Positions 53,613 to 64,000 of a stretch of 64,000 nt of DNA are shown piece after piece; the stretch's first letter is position 1; each line of letters starts with the position of its first letter. The position numbers and the translations under genes are program-made. Under the pieces are notes generated by a model. It saw only the letters and a list, made by a program, of their open reading frames with translations. It did no database searches and was not told the origin of the DNA. Origin of the DNA: Rhipicephalus microplus (taxonomy: Eukaryota; Arthropoda; Arachnida; Ixodida; Ixodidae); contig NC_134705.1 in the NCBI RefSeq assembly GCF_043290135.1, positions 100,318,239-100,382,238 on the forward strand. Reading direction: 5' to 3'.

Positions 53613-56600
53613 ATGGCCGCGAAGTTTGCAACTTCTTTTATCTTATTAATTCTGGTCGCCAAGTGCAGCTTGGCTGCTCCACCAAGTGAGTGATGAATTT
53701 CTCTTTTCTTTCAAACTTCAAGTTCCATCACCCGATGGTCTTTTTTATTTCCAGCTCTAATGACTGATGCTTCTGTAAATGCGAATGCATGTACTTAGAA
53801 AAGTTACTCTTACGAAACTGAATAGCTTTAAAGCAGGGGTTGGCAGGATTTCGAAGCGGTACACTGAGTTGAATGAAGTCGACAGTGTATGGGTGTCGGA
53901 CGGCAAATTGGGAGAGTGGGGCAGGGTGTTAAGAAAGAAGCTGCAGTCGTTATAAGGCTAAAATGGGTAACATTGTCAAACGAAGGCAATCCTCTTTCCT
54001 TCTAATTTAACCCCATTTTAAGTTCCCACTACCATGTCAGCCTCTAGATATAAATTTAGAAAAGAAGGGCGCTCTGACGATGTTAATTTAGGCGCATAGT
54101 ACTCCCCCATGAGACGAAGTTCGCCAACCCCTGCCTTAAAATTTTACATGCAATATACAGGCTGTTAAAAATTATGCTTTACGTACCTTAATATTTTCCA
54201 ATGAGAATAGGAAAATTATTCTTGAATAGAACTGAGGCATCCAGGGATGCACGACGTGAGACAGCTATTGATCTCATCCACCCTGTTAACTAAGATTTAC
54301 TGATTATTTTTAGTTATTGACGCAAGTAAATTTTCTTAGATGCAGTCACGTTCCACTTGGAAGAGTTCTAACATATCTGTTCTTCGAGATATCCCGCTCC
54401 ACCGTTAAGTTCCGGTATTCTTGCCTACGCATGCCAGGCGGTGAGGATCGGCGCAGTGTTCTTCCGCGATGTGAGGAACAGTCATTGCTTGCTAACCCCA
54501 GCCGGTAGTAAAAGGTCAACCTTTATTATCTCTGCCTGGGCCTTTATACCGTTGTCAGATGAGATGACGCACACCACTGCCACAGCACATCGTGGAGGAG
54601 CTTTGCGGCACTACTGACTGTTCCACGCGTAAACACGTAATACGCAATAATTATTTCCAGCGGCATACCTCGGTGGATTGGCATGTTTGAATTTTCCTAG
54701 TGGAAATGTGTATATATGCGACTGCTTCGAAGACTTCTACGCAAACTTGCGTGCTCGCTCCAATCTCCAAAAATAAATAATAAATCTTCCTTAATCAGGC
54801 ATGTGACAGAGACAATTATTGGTTCAACTTGGGTCCCCCTGGACACATAAGTTATAAGCAAAAGTGGTTTTTGTGTCCTTCCAAGACCTGAATTTAAAAA
54901 AATCATTAAAACATATCTCAACAACCTTTAAGAAGATCCGGTTGAAGTGTAGATTATTGTTTGATATTTGAGAATCTAATTTAGTACGCCGTATGCAGGA
55001 TAGTTTTATACATACAGGCAAGATTGCTTTACTTGTTGATCAGGCATTCTGTTTAACAGTGGAAGCCTTTGTACAAAGCCATTCTTCAAAGCACATGCCA
55101 CTACAAAGCCCCATTCCTGAGCGGCATCTGTCTCCTACTCCTGACAGTACGTGTTGCTTTGAAAACATTCTCAGGTGTGGAAACACCGTTATCACAATTT
55201 CGTTACCTGGGAAAAGTTAAAAATATTCGCACTGCCATAGTTTTGCGTATTCACGCCAGCATGCCAGCATGCCTTCTCCGCTATACACAAACGAAACATA
55301 GTCCTTTCCAAAAGGTGGCACAAAACTGTTTATGGTGACACCACATATGTTTGCGTCTTTCTTGGGGTTCTCTGGTGTCTACAAGATGTTTTTGATACAA
55401 ACAGACTTTTAACAAAATTATTGTGGCAATCTCAATTATATAATTTTCCCCCACAAATTGTATGTCAAGGCGAACTACTTTCCCGCAACTAAAACGACAC
55501 TGAACTAACTAAATAACAAGAACTTGGACATTATATTTTTAGTTACTCACTCAAAAAACAGTAAAATATGTTAATAAGTTGTAGCACGTGCCAGTTTAGA
55601 GAATACAACCATCTTGAAAATCGCGAAAGTTGCACGCATTTCTTGAGGTTTATCGTCAAATTTTCTGAGCGATATCAGAACTGATGGTTGCCGGCACGCA
55701 GAACACGTGGCTCCTTTTCACGTCAGAACAAAAGTACACATGGTAAAGAAATAAACACGAACCTAGGTTTGGCGAAGAAGAGTATTCTCTGCGACATAGG
55801 CAAGGAGTATGAAATACTGAAGTGGACGGCTTATTTACTTTACTGCATGCGATGTGCGACGCTTACTTACTTATTTTTCATACTATAAGTACTCACCAAA
55901 AACTATTTTGCATGTGTACAAAAAAGTGCCACAGTGGCTGGCCTTGAGCATTATGCTTCATGAACAAAGAAAAAGTTGATATTGCGGTTTTCCTGCATGC
56001 AAATACAATGAATTAGATGAGTACGAATACGAAACTCAAGAACGTTAGGTGATGTGCTTTCGCAAGTGTTATGACTTGCCACTTTTCTCATAAGGTATCG
56101 CCGTGACGCGCCTTCATTATAACTATGTCACTGCCTCGTCACCAGTAGTTCAGGTTTGACGAAACGGAGTCGTCGCTTTAGTGCACAACGGGGGTGATTA
56201 GTTTAGGTGTCCATTTGTAATTCACTGATAAACATGGGAATTGCGGTCAACATTTGTGATTCATTTAATGCCCTACAACATTATAACCTGAACAACTACG
56301 CTGAAGTGAATAATTTAAAAGGCGTTTCAGTAATACTTCTTTATTATTTGCATTAACGTGACATTTGAAACAGCAAAGTATTTGCGCTTCGACATAGAGT
56401 GCGTCGGAGCAACCGAGAATACCCTGATTGATTTATTGATAGATTGATTGATACCTGCCTATTTAAAAAACGTCCACCATAGGGATGGTGGATTCTACCA
56501 TCCACTATTTTGGTAGATTATGGCGGTGGAAATGGTGGCAGATGGTGTATGGTGGCGTATGGTGGAGCGGATGGCGGATGGTGCGCTCCAGCCGGCAATG

Positions 56601-59600
56601 CTGGAGCGCGAACCAGCGTCAGAACCACCGTGACGAGCTGCCGCTAATAAATAATAAAAATAATTTTATAGAGAACTGTATCAAGCACCCATAGAAATAA
56701 AAGGAGCGCTAGCGTGGGATCAAACCTGGCACCTCCGAATTATGAAATGAGTACACTGACCACTGCGCCACGCCGACAGACGGTGGTGTGAGTGTTAAAG
56801 AAGTATTCAACCCACAGAATCACTGTTTAACTTCAGTTCTGTTTGTCGTTTACTTGGGTGGGACGAGATCTGCACCTGCTACTAAGATTTTCACATTTCA
56901 TAAACACGAACAACTGCTGCCTGCAACGATTGCCACTGCGATAATGGCAACAGCGCTATGTTTTTGTTATAATTTACAACCGCAATGAAAAAAAAAACAA
57001 CTCGGTGGACTGTGGAGCAGGTAGAGTTTATCGGCGGTTACTGCCAAGTTCATTATCCGTTTCTTGCTACTTCCAAAGGGCTATATCAGTTCAGGCTTTA
57101 TGACGCTTCTATGCTCATTCGATAGATAAGCCAACACAATTGATTTTGATGTTTTTTCGCGCAACGCACACCGTAGTCGTGCCAGCGCACTGCTGTTGCT
57201 TTGTCGCTAGGAACAGCTACATAACGGCTAGTCGAAAACGAATTCAGTGTGCCAGAAACATCATGCTATCATATTGGTTCAGTAAGCATACGAATTGGCG
57301 TGTCTATGTTCTCGCATAAGAGCTAGCGAAGCGTCGGCGAGTGCGACCGGTGGCTGTCAGTGAGGCGAGGAGTACCTTTGGTGAAAGTGCTGCATGCGCG
57401 TCGCAACGATGTTTGTCGCTTCGTGCGCGGACACCGTACACAATAAAAAAGGCTTCATTTAGGGTAAATGATGCTACAGCTGTGCTGTATTTACATTTTT
57501 ACTTGTCAAAATTGTGTATTCTGAAAGACAGAAGTGCCGATAACACTTGTACGGGCTCGATCGGTATGACTACCTTTGGTGGAAATCATGGTGATAGAAC
57601 AGAAGGGCGGAAAGTCAAATTCGCTGGGTTTCCTCTCGATGCATGCCGAAAGTGAAAGATATGCATATTCGCACGCAGTTTGTTAACTTAAAGGGATGGC
57701 TCAAACAATAGTGTGTGGAAGAATTACCAGAGTTGCGTTTCTTGCGTGGCGACATCAAGTGACCGCTGTGTGCTGGTCTAACATTGAAAGGGGCAATTGC
57801 GAACTGGAGCCCATTTATTTGTCGACAACTGCTCGCCGATAGAAAACATTTATTGTCCTGATCACAGTGGCAACTCTAGTATTCTAAACATCACAACAAA
57901 GAAACACATCGCGGATGTCAAACTGATGTAAGTACGTGCGCGAAATGTAAACATATTCCCAGCCGCATATACGATGCTCCACGAAAATTGAAGCGTTGTT
58001 GACACCACAGAAATAAAAAAAAACGTACTAAAAAGCATAATGAGCAGCGGTGGTTTCTTTTGACCGAAAACATATATCTCTGCGCATTCAAGAATGAAAC
58101 ACTACAAATAAGTGATTTCACATACTGTCATGTGCTTTTCATCATGCCACCGTCATCCACCTTGCTCACCAAGTCTTTCACAAAACACGTTTTGCCTCGC
58201 CACCATGAGCCGGCATTTTCCACCGTCTCCACCATTGGCTCACCACCACCACTACCACCATCTGCCACCATTTTTTTCACTCTAGCCGTCATCAACCAGC
58301 ATTTTCCACCGTCACCATCATTGGCTCGCCCACACCACCACCACCTGCCACAATTTTTTCCACTCTCGCCACCATCAGCCATTATGCCCACTACAGTTTC
58401 CACCATATCCACTAATATTTCCACCATATGCACTATTCCACCATATCCACCAACGATTCTAGCATCCACCAACCCAGGATTTTCAATAGGGTGGGTTTAA
58501 GCGCCCGAAAACATGTCACAATACCCTTACTGTATTTCTAAGAAGAAAAACTGTATTTCTAAGAAGAAACACCCAGTATATACTAACAAAATACCCACAT
58601 TAAATTATTATTACGATGATTGCGCCCTCTCGTTGTTGTCTTGCTTTAAACTTAGAGCATTAGGAATCAGCCACATTTGACACACTGCAGGTCCATTTCA
58701 ATACCTACGAAGTCTTTCAGGCATTCGCTCAACACGACTCGAATGCGAAAGATACCCGGCGTGGTTGTCGGGTAATCACTATAAACTCCACCATCGTCAT
58801 AACATGGTCATCATACACACTAAAAACATCTCATTAGGTTATCATGTTTGAAATAACAAATATAATATTCCAACCATACTCAATCGGTGCAAACACACAA
58901 CCGCATTAAACAAAAAAACATCTGCGCGACCACTTTTTATCCTTATAATAACGCATTACCCTTCATTGTTGTACGAAGTGTCATTGTGACATTTTATGTG
59001 TGCGTGTGATATATGCTGATCTGTATGTATAAGGCTTTTGATGTGAATACCATGTAAAAACACTTGTTGAGATGTGTCATATATGTGCTATTGCCATGTA
59101 AAGTACCCTGGTCCTTCGTCAAGCTGCTACGACAGCTTTTTGCTCAGGTGTCCCTTCAGATTGTTTTCTGGTAAATAAAATTGAATTGAATTGAATTGAA
59201 TCGCTTATCGTCATCACTACCGTAATGATCATTTAGGGCATTCGTGATGAGGACAGCTTTGACGATGCTGATCGTTTCCGCTCAAGAGGCGTACAAATCT
59301 GTCGACCTAATAAAATGAGACAACGGTAATAGTGTGCCACTGGGAAGCAAATGTGGCTTCCTTTCGTGAACAACGTACGCGTGACAATGCAATGCATTGC
59401 AACAGAGCGACAACAGCCCGTGTGTGTTCCCTTCCGACCCAACGCTATGTAATCCTTACGCAGAGCAATGCAGCCCGGGTGAGCATGAAGACTACGACGA
59501 GGAGAAAGAAGTGACCACTTGCCAGGGATTTAGCCAGGAAAGCGACTGCCAGATGGTCGTTGAGGCGGATGGCTGCCGGCGTTGCCACTGTCCACGCGCA

Positions 59601-59714
59601 TGCCCGTCCATTTACTGTGGCCTACGCTGCCGGCGCGTGTTGAGACCAGGGGCTTGCCCCTACTGCGACTGCCGACGAGGCAAACAGGTCTACGTACTCG
59701 GAAAGAAACCATAG
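53613..59714 (+). CDS. Secreted antistasin-like cysteine-rich protein, incomplete exon model
   Basis: The first coding exon, 53613-53685, encodes a 24-residue signal peptide (core FILLILVA, likely cleavage near SLA|APP) and ends in phase 1 at donor GTGAGT. The terminal exon, about 59406-59714, encodes 101-102 residues with 14 cysteines ending YVLGKKP then TAG. Its C-terminal part holds two antistasin-like repeats: C-x8-C-x8-C-x2-C-x-C and C-x4-C-x3-C-x8-C-x2-C-x-C (CPSIYCGLRCRR, then GACPYCDC). Antistasin-type proteins are often protease inhibitors, so inhibition of host or endogenous serine proteases is a reasonable inference. The two exons do not match in phase: available acceptors AG at 59404-59405 and 59406-59407 need phase 0 or 2. 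At least one internal exon is therefore missing, or these exons belong to different genes. The first exon is preceded by a strong pyrimidine tract and CTACTGTAG acceptor at 53580, implying an upstream leader exon. Confidence 0.7.
54438..54504 (+). CDS. Candidate internal exon of the antistasin-like gene (option 1)
   Basis: It is flanked by acceptor ATGCCAG and donor CCG|GTAGTA. Length is 67 bp, phase 1 in and phase 2 out, which would join the signal-peptide exon to the acceptor at 59407. It reads GEDRRSVLPRCEEQSLLAN and adds one cysteine. It sits in a GC-richer block that stays open from about 54317. The donor is weak, so this is only a candidate. Confidence 0.3.
55060..55174 (+). CDS. Candidate internal exon of the antistasin-like gene (option 2)
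   Basis: It is flanked by acceptor CTGTTTAACAG and donor CTCAG|GTGTGG. Length is 115 bp, phase 1 in and phase 2 out, compatible with both neighbours. It encodes a Ser/Pro/His-rich linker (PIPERHLSPTPD) then a CC pair. An alternative donor, GACA|GTACGT at 55145-55150, would leave phase 1 and not fit. No homology is visible to support it. Confidence 0.25.
55338..56470. other. Intronic or intergenic, nothing recognised
   Basis: No supported exon or repeat. (GATT)-like words near 56430-56452 resemble a SINE tail. Confidence 0.35.
56471..56600 (+). repeat. GGTGG-rich minisatellite
   Basis: Imperfect GATGGTGGA, GGTGGAAATGGTGGCAG and TATGGTGGCG units. The complementary CCACC type lies at 58190-58485. 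Confidence 0.7.
56703..56780 (-). mobile_element. tRNA-derived sequence
   Basis: On the minus strand GGCGTGGCGCAGTGGTCAG (box A) and CAGGTTTGATCCCACG (box B) are spaced as in a tRNA. Acceptor-stem ends do not pair convincingly and an A-rich stretch follows, so a SINE head or tRNA pseudogene is more likely than a working gene. Confidence 0.5.
57341..57655 (+). other. Open frame with a THAP-like ending, doubtful
   Basis: The 104-codon frame ends NHGDRTEGRKVKFAGFPLDA, faintly resembling the start of a THAP zinc-finger (the ...KVKFFxFP... strand). The required C-x(2-4)-C and downstream C-x2-H are not visible. Possibly a P-element/THAP fragment. Confidence 0.15.
58190..58485 (+). repeat. CCACC-rich minisatellite with ~86-bp units
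   Basis: Two larger units start CAGCATTTTCCACCGTC-like (about 58211 and 58299) and contain CACCATT, GGCTC, CCACC runs and CTGCCAC. The rest is CCACCATAT words. Confidence 0.75.
58930..59202 (+). mobile_element. 3' UTR and tail of a non-LTR retrotransposon
   Basis: TTTTCTGGTAAATAAA followed by (ATTGA)n at 59178-59202 looks like a LINE terminus with polyadenylation-like signal and simple-repeat tail. No coding part is left. It lies about 200 bp before the antistasin-like exon. Confidence 0.5.
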
Positions 59715-59869
59715 GGCTGCTACTCTGCTGTGGTGATGGCTGTCCACTTTCATATGTTAAGATGATTCGCTGTGTGTTACACTTTACCCGATGATTTTAC
59801 ACGCTGAGTCGGTCACACTTGTTGCTACTTAAATAACTGTTCTGTACAGGTAACATTTCTGCTTTGCTT

Positions 59870-59875
59870 GAATAA
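59870..59875 (+). promoter_or_regulatory. Polyadenylation signal of the antistasin-like gene
   Basis: AATAAA lies 156 bp after the TAG at 59712-59714. Another AATAAA lies in TTTAATAAAGG near 59930. Confidence 0.55.
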
Positions 59876-62498
59876 ATTGCCAAGTGTCACTTGAACAATA
59901 ACCTTGTAATTCGTTATGGAAGCGTTTAATAAAGGAGCTTACTAAAGTTATCATATATACTCTGATAACAAGTGCCATGTCAGCAGCCGTTGCAGATTAG
60001 CGTCTCAATAACGGTATAAGGTGGTAAAGTATAAATGAGCGATGTCAATGTGTTCCAGCAAGAGAAGCAATTTTGCTGATAGGTTTACGTCAATAATACG
60101 GGGCTGTTTCCGACACCCGTGGAAGCGATTTCCAAACAGATGTGAACGCGAGTGAAAAAAAAAAGTCAGCACATTGTTATACGTGCAGTTATAGGCGGCG
60201 TTCCCACACTCCGTTATCATGCAAAGGAAGTGCCAAGTGAGCCCCACACTTTACTAAAGCGAACCTGTCACGTCATTTTTGAAGTGCAGAGTTATGACCG
60301 TGAATGCTTTGAGGAAAATGGGGGCAGAGGGCCACCGGTTTTGCATTTCATGAAGTGTTTGCTTTCCACTATTGCTCGCGCTGAGCTGGTGAACAAAGGC
60401 CAGTCGATATGAGATGTACAGTACGGTCCACTGTTAAAAGGAACACCACGATGAGCGCCGTTCGTACTGCCGGCTCTCTAACAGCAAGTTGATAAAGTAA
60501 CAATTTTCATGCACAGCATAGTCTCTCAAAATGAGTAATAACTGTGAATCACCAGCAGTCTTGTGCAAATCTAAGGCACTGTTCTATTGCAGGAGAGTGA
60601 AAAGTAAACATGCCGTGCACACAAGTGTTTCCTTTAACAGTGGACCCGTCTGTACATCATTGCTTCCTTGTCATTTTAGCATCTATTATCCAGCTTGTTT
60701 TTCTTCGGACTAGGCAGATATGGACAGGCGGGGATGGGCGAGGCGGCACCACTCTGGTAAAACTCTGCCCCTTGTATAATGTAGAATCTTGACCCCATAT
60801 ACGTGAACACGTGTTATCAAAGCGCAGCCTGCCTTCCCAAACATTTTCTTCCTGCTGGGAAGGACGGGCAACTGTAATGATTAACTCATGCCGGTTTGGC
60901 TCATATGTGTAACTTTACCAGTTTCGTAAAGTAAAAAATGGCTTGGCAATGCTACAAATCTTGCAGCTTTTTATTGTGTCATTATTTGCGATTCGCGCTG
61001 GGTTTCCAGGGAAAAAAAAACAATTGTGTTTTTTTTTAATGTGCGTATAGAAAAGCCTTGCGAAAAAAGAGTAGGCGAACAAAACTGAGGGTCACTTGAA
61101 ATCCATTCATCATATAAGGAACAGTCTCATTTACAAGTGCGAAGGCTGCCAATACTACCTTTAAGATGCAAAGCATTTTGATTCATTACAACTTTTTGTT
61201 TCAATAAGAGTCCACCATAACGCACAAGTGAAGCAGAAGAGCTTTAGTGTTACGCGAAAAAAAAAGAGAGGTTAAGGATAAACAAAAGCAAGGAATCTAA
61301 AGGGCTGAGCCTGATGAGCTGATCTGCACTAGTAAAAGGTAACAGTAGTTGTAACTGTAGGAAAAAAAGTAAAATGAGCGTTTCACTCGGCCTAAAAGCT
61401 CTGTATTTTGTCCGGTATCTTTAAGAAAGCACTTGTGTTGCTCTTAGAAACTGTAATGTGCACTTCCGTACTATCTATAGCTTCTTGTCATTGAAAGGGC
61501 TTTTACCTAGGTGAGTTGTAAAAAGACCGAGGTATCGCCCATGGTGCGGGTAAATCGGGCAGTCACACTAGAGGTGCTAGATGTGCTCAATAGATTCTTC
61601 GACACCAAAGCACCTTCACTCGGCCCTAAGGAGCACCAAATTCCTAATTATGGATTTGCGTCTGGGTGTACCGTTCACCAAAACTAAGAGTGAGTGATAT
61701 TTCATGAAACCGAGGCAAATACAGCCATCAAATGGTATTCATATAGTTTTCCAAACAGCGCATACACAGCGACAGAAAAGAGAACACACATCACGTATCT
61801 ACGATGTGTTCCAATTTAGGCAATGTTTCGAATAACTCTGTGTACGTACTAACAAGCCCAACTGACCACCCTTCTGAAGCTTTTCCTATACTTTCTGGAA
61901 TCTGCAAAAATAAAGGTTGACGTTTGGATTGACTTGCAGGTTTTCTTTGACACTTGTCATAATAAGGTGGCTAAATAAAATATATGCAAACTTTTGGCTT
62001 TCATCCTTAGTGTGTTGCTATATGCATTATTTCACGAAACGCTAATAAAAGGGGACGGGTCTCATTTTTTCTTCGGTGTATGGCCATAAATATTTACCCT
62101 AAGATATCGCTAGTAAAGGAGGTTCAGCATGAAGGTATTAGAAGATTGCACGAGTTCTTTCACCGTGGCTTGCCGACGAGTCATATGCAAGGTGCTGTTT
62201 TTGTATTGCTGACTGTTTTATGATTCCATGCCAATTCAAGCGTTTCGTAATAAAAATTCGCCCAGCCAAACTATTTTTCTCCTATTTAATTTGTGTTAGT
62301 AGGGAGCTCTTACAGAACATTCTACATTGATAAATTATTCAGTACTACAAATTGTGACTCTAGGCATTCTGTTTTCAAGGTTTTCAAGTGCCACGTCCGA
62401 GCTGCAATAAAGAACGACCCTGTACTGCACTGGTGATGGTACTAAGAGATTTTTCGGAAACCACCATTAATTTGCACTGGCGCAATTACTTGCCTGTG

Positions 62499-62499
<1 letters not shown>
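59876..62499. other. Intergenic, nothing recognised
   Basis: Only short unsupported frames and A/T homopolymers (for example near 61010-61035). Confidence 0.4.

Positions 62500-62546
<47 letters not shown>
62500..62546. repeat. (CA)n microsatellite
   Basis: About 23 perfect CA units. Confidence 0.97.
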
Positions 62547-62549
<3 letters not shown>

Positions 62550-63589
62550 CAGCTAATGTGCACAGCAAGCACCAGCATGAGCTTTTGAAATTGCATTTTG
62601 TGCGAAGCTGTCGCTAAAATGAAAACGTACACATTTTCATCGACATGAAAATAAGAAATACAAAGAAACTGCATTCGCTACAAGCAAGTCACACACACGC
62701 ACACCACAGAGAAGCGATCATGTTTCATCATACACATTGGAGCCATATTGTTAATTAGAGCACGGGTGAATATACGCTGCTTAAAATTTCTACTGGTTGA
62801 ACAACGTGTAATAAAACCGTGTCTACTGTTGAGTCACATCATTTTTATTCTGTGAGTATTTCTTGCGTGGTAGTAGTAGTAGTAATTTAAAATAATGTGT
62901 TTAATTACGCAAATTCCTCAAGAAAACCTGAGGATAAATTTGTTCGAAACGGTAAGTCCTTGTATATGAGCCAATGTTACTTAAGACCCCACAGTTGGAG
63001 GAAGAAATAGTCCTCTATAATCTGCTTTCTGTGCAAATGCTTCTGTCTATGGCAGTAAAGATGGAGTCTTGAACAGGTCCTAGCTCCCGCTTCGTGGGCC
63101 TTGCTTCATATAACCTGCGAAAAAGCATCAAATATAAGCAATTAAAAACATGATGAATGCACGTGATTGAAGCATCTTTTGTTTTTGTTTCGCAACACTT
63201 GACTACACAAACCGTGCCAAAGCCAGAAGCGTTTGTCAGACATTGTCAAGTGCCTGTTTTGTTTTTCTGGGAAATGTTTAGGAGGGACCTCGTACCACGC
63301 AATGTAGTGCAAATGGAGAAGTAAGGAACTCAAAGCGGAATCATCAATGCAGTATGCGATTGTTCAATTGAACTCGTACTTCTCAAGCTATAATAAAACA
63401 GGAATTTCCAGTCTAGATAATTTTTGAACTACAGCCTGTTTCTGAATGCATGGGAAAGTACTGGTACAGTTTCTCCACCTCCTCGACAGGTTCCTGCATG
63501 ATGCGAACAAATCCTCCAGCAGATCACTGCAGACCCATGCACTATTGATTGAAATTGTATCTTTTGTGTGCCATAGCGGCTTAATTGGA
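62547..63589. other. Intergenic, nothing recognised
   Basis: Short (TAG)n near 62870-62884. No supported frame. Confidence 0.4.
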
Positions 63590-63694
63590 CAATGAGAAGA
63601 TTCCGTGTTGAGCGCAGGCAGATTTCAATGGAGACTTCGTGTTCAGTGCACACAGATACCAATGAGAAGATTCCCAGTTGAGCGCACACACACC
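63590..63694. repeat. Three-copy ~35-bp tandem repeat
   Basis: Units at 63590, 63626 and 63660 each begin CAATGxGA and contain TTGAGCGCACACA or TTCAGTGCACACA. The minus frame 63806-63429 across it is likely not a gene. Confidence 0.85.
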
Positions 63695-64000
63695 GGCTGA
63701 CTTGCGTAATAGACTGGTCGAGAGAGTATACCTGGCAGCACATTTGCATAGTAGAGCACTGACGCCTTTGGTTAGGCTTACGTAGAAGAGTTAAAAAAGA
63801 AAACATGCATGGCTTCCAACGTTTAGATAGGCGTAGTAAAAAGTTGATTTTGGAATGTAATAATGTTGAATTTACGACAGATCAGAAGCAGGAAGATGAT
63901 TTAATTTATCGTTCTGGGTCGAGTAAAATGTATCCTATACAGTCCCACTGGAAAGGGTATCTGCAGGTCGCGTTCCTTTAAAATTGGGTCGAAAAATTGC
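63695..64000. other. Window end, nothing recognised
   Basis: AT-rich sequence without a supported feature. Confidence 0.4.

Noticed and set aside
56703..56780. Functional tRNA gene
   Set aside because: Box A and B are visible but the acceptor stem does not pair and A-rich sequence follows, so a tRNA-derived SINE fits better. The same applies to 36342-36580 and 12950-13030.
59332..59514. 60-codon frame overlapping the antistasin-like exon
   Set aside because: It lies out of frame with the 14-Cys reading, which has regular cysteine spacing and a C-terminal stop followed by a polyadenylation signal.
53613..59714. Direct splice of the signal-peptide exon to the 14-Cys exon
   Set aside because: Phase 1 to phase 0 or 2 would shift the frame and meet an early stop, so a missing internal exon is required.

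Overview
The window is AT-rich, intron-rich eukaryotic DNA, most likely from a hard tick (Ixodida, probably metastriate). This is inferred from several copies of a tRNA-derived SINE resembling the tick element Ruka, from tick-like non-LTR retrotransposon debris, and from small secreted cysteine-rich proteins like those of tick saliva and haemolymph. There is no bacterial-style gene organisation. Most lines of a six-frame ORF scan are noise or translated microsatellites.

The genes are recovered by splice reasoning. (1) A six-exon gene on + (17641-30845, 140 aa) and (2) a second six-exon gene on + (39406-43750, 131 aa) are tandem paralogues. Intron phases are 1,0,0,0,0 in both. Coding exons 2, 4 and 5 have identical lengths (68, 45 and 51 bp). 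Both encode a signal peptide and a mature chain starting with Gln, with six cysteines spaced 12-24-17-14-29 and 12-24-17-11-29. The fold class suggested is the helical six-cysteine tick proteins of the microplusin/hebraein type, but without a histidine-rich tail. That family assignment is inference. (3) A third secreted-protein locus on + (53613-59714) has a signal-peptide exon and a 14-cysteine terminal exon with two antistasin-like repeats. The two visible exons do not match in phase, so at least one internal exon is missing from the model; two phase-compatible candidates are given. A TATA box and donor-bearing leader at 48546-48645 may be its promoter and 5' exon. Two further splice-flanked coding-like blocks (31435-31530 and 32474-32701) remain unassigned.

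Between and inside the genes lies repeat DNA. 1-17 kb: a foldback element, a microsatellite cluster, a SINE, tRNA-like and direct repeats, and a LINE 3' end. 17.7-30.8 kb, introns of gene 1: a tandem-unit repeat, a truncated mariner, an I/R1-type LINE 3' fragment and a long (TA)n. 33-39 kb: an RTE-type retrotransposon apparently split by about 2.1 kb of nested sequence, tRNA-derived units and a second copy of the tandem-unit repeat. 44-46 kb: tandem and inverted duplications. 49.4-51.5 kb: a well preserved reverse transcriptase on the minus strand interrupted by a 140-bp inverted-repeat element with a 6-bp target duplication. 56-59 kb: two opposed trinucleotide-rich minisatellites and a LINE tail. 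60-64 kb is largely featureless.

The three secreted-protein genes lie on one strand over about 42 kb, suggesting a local cluster of small secreted defence or salivary proteins. The repeat-rich introns make it easy for automated annotation to miss because its exons are only 36-123 bp.
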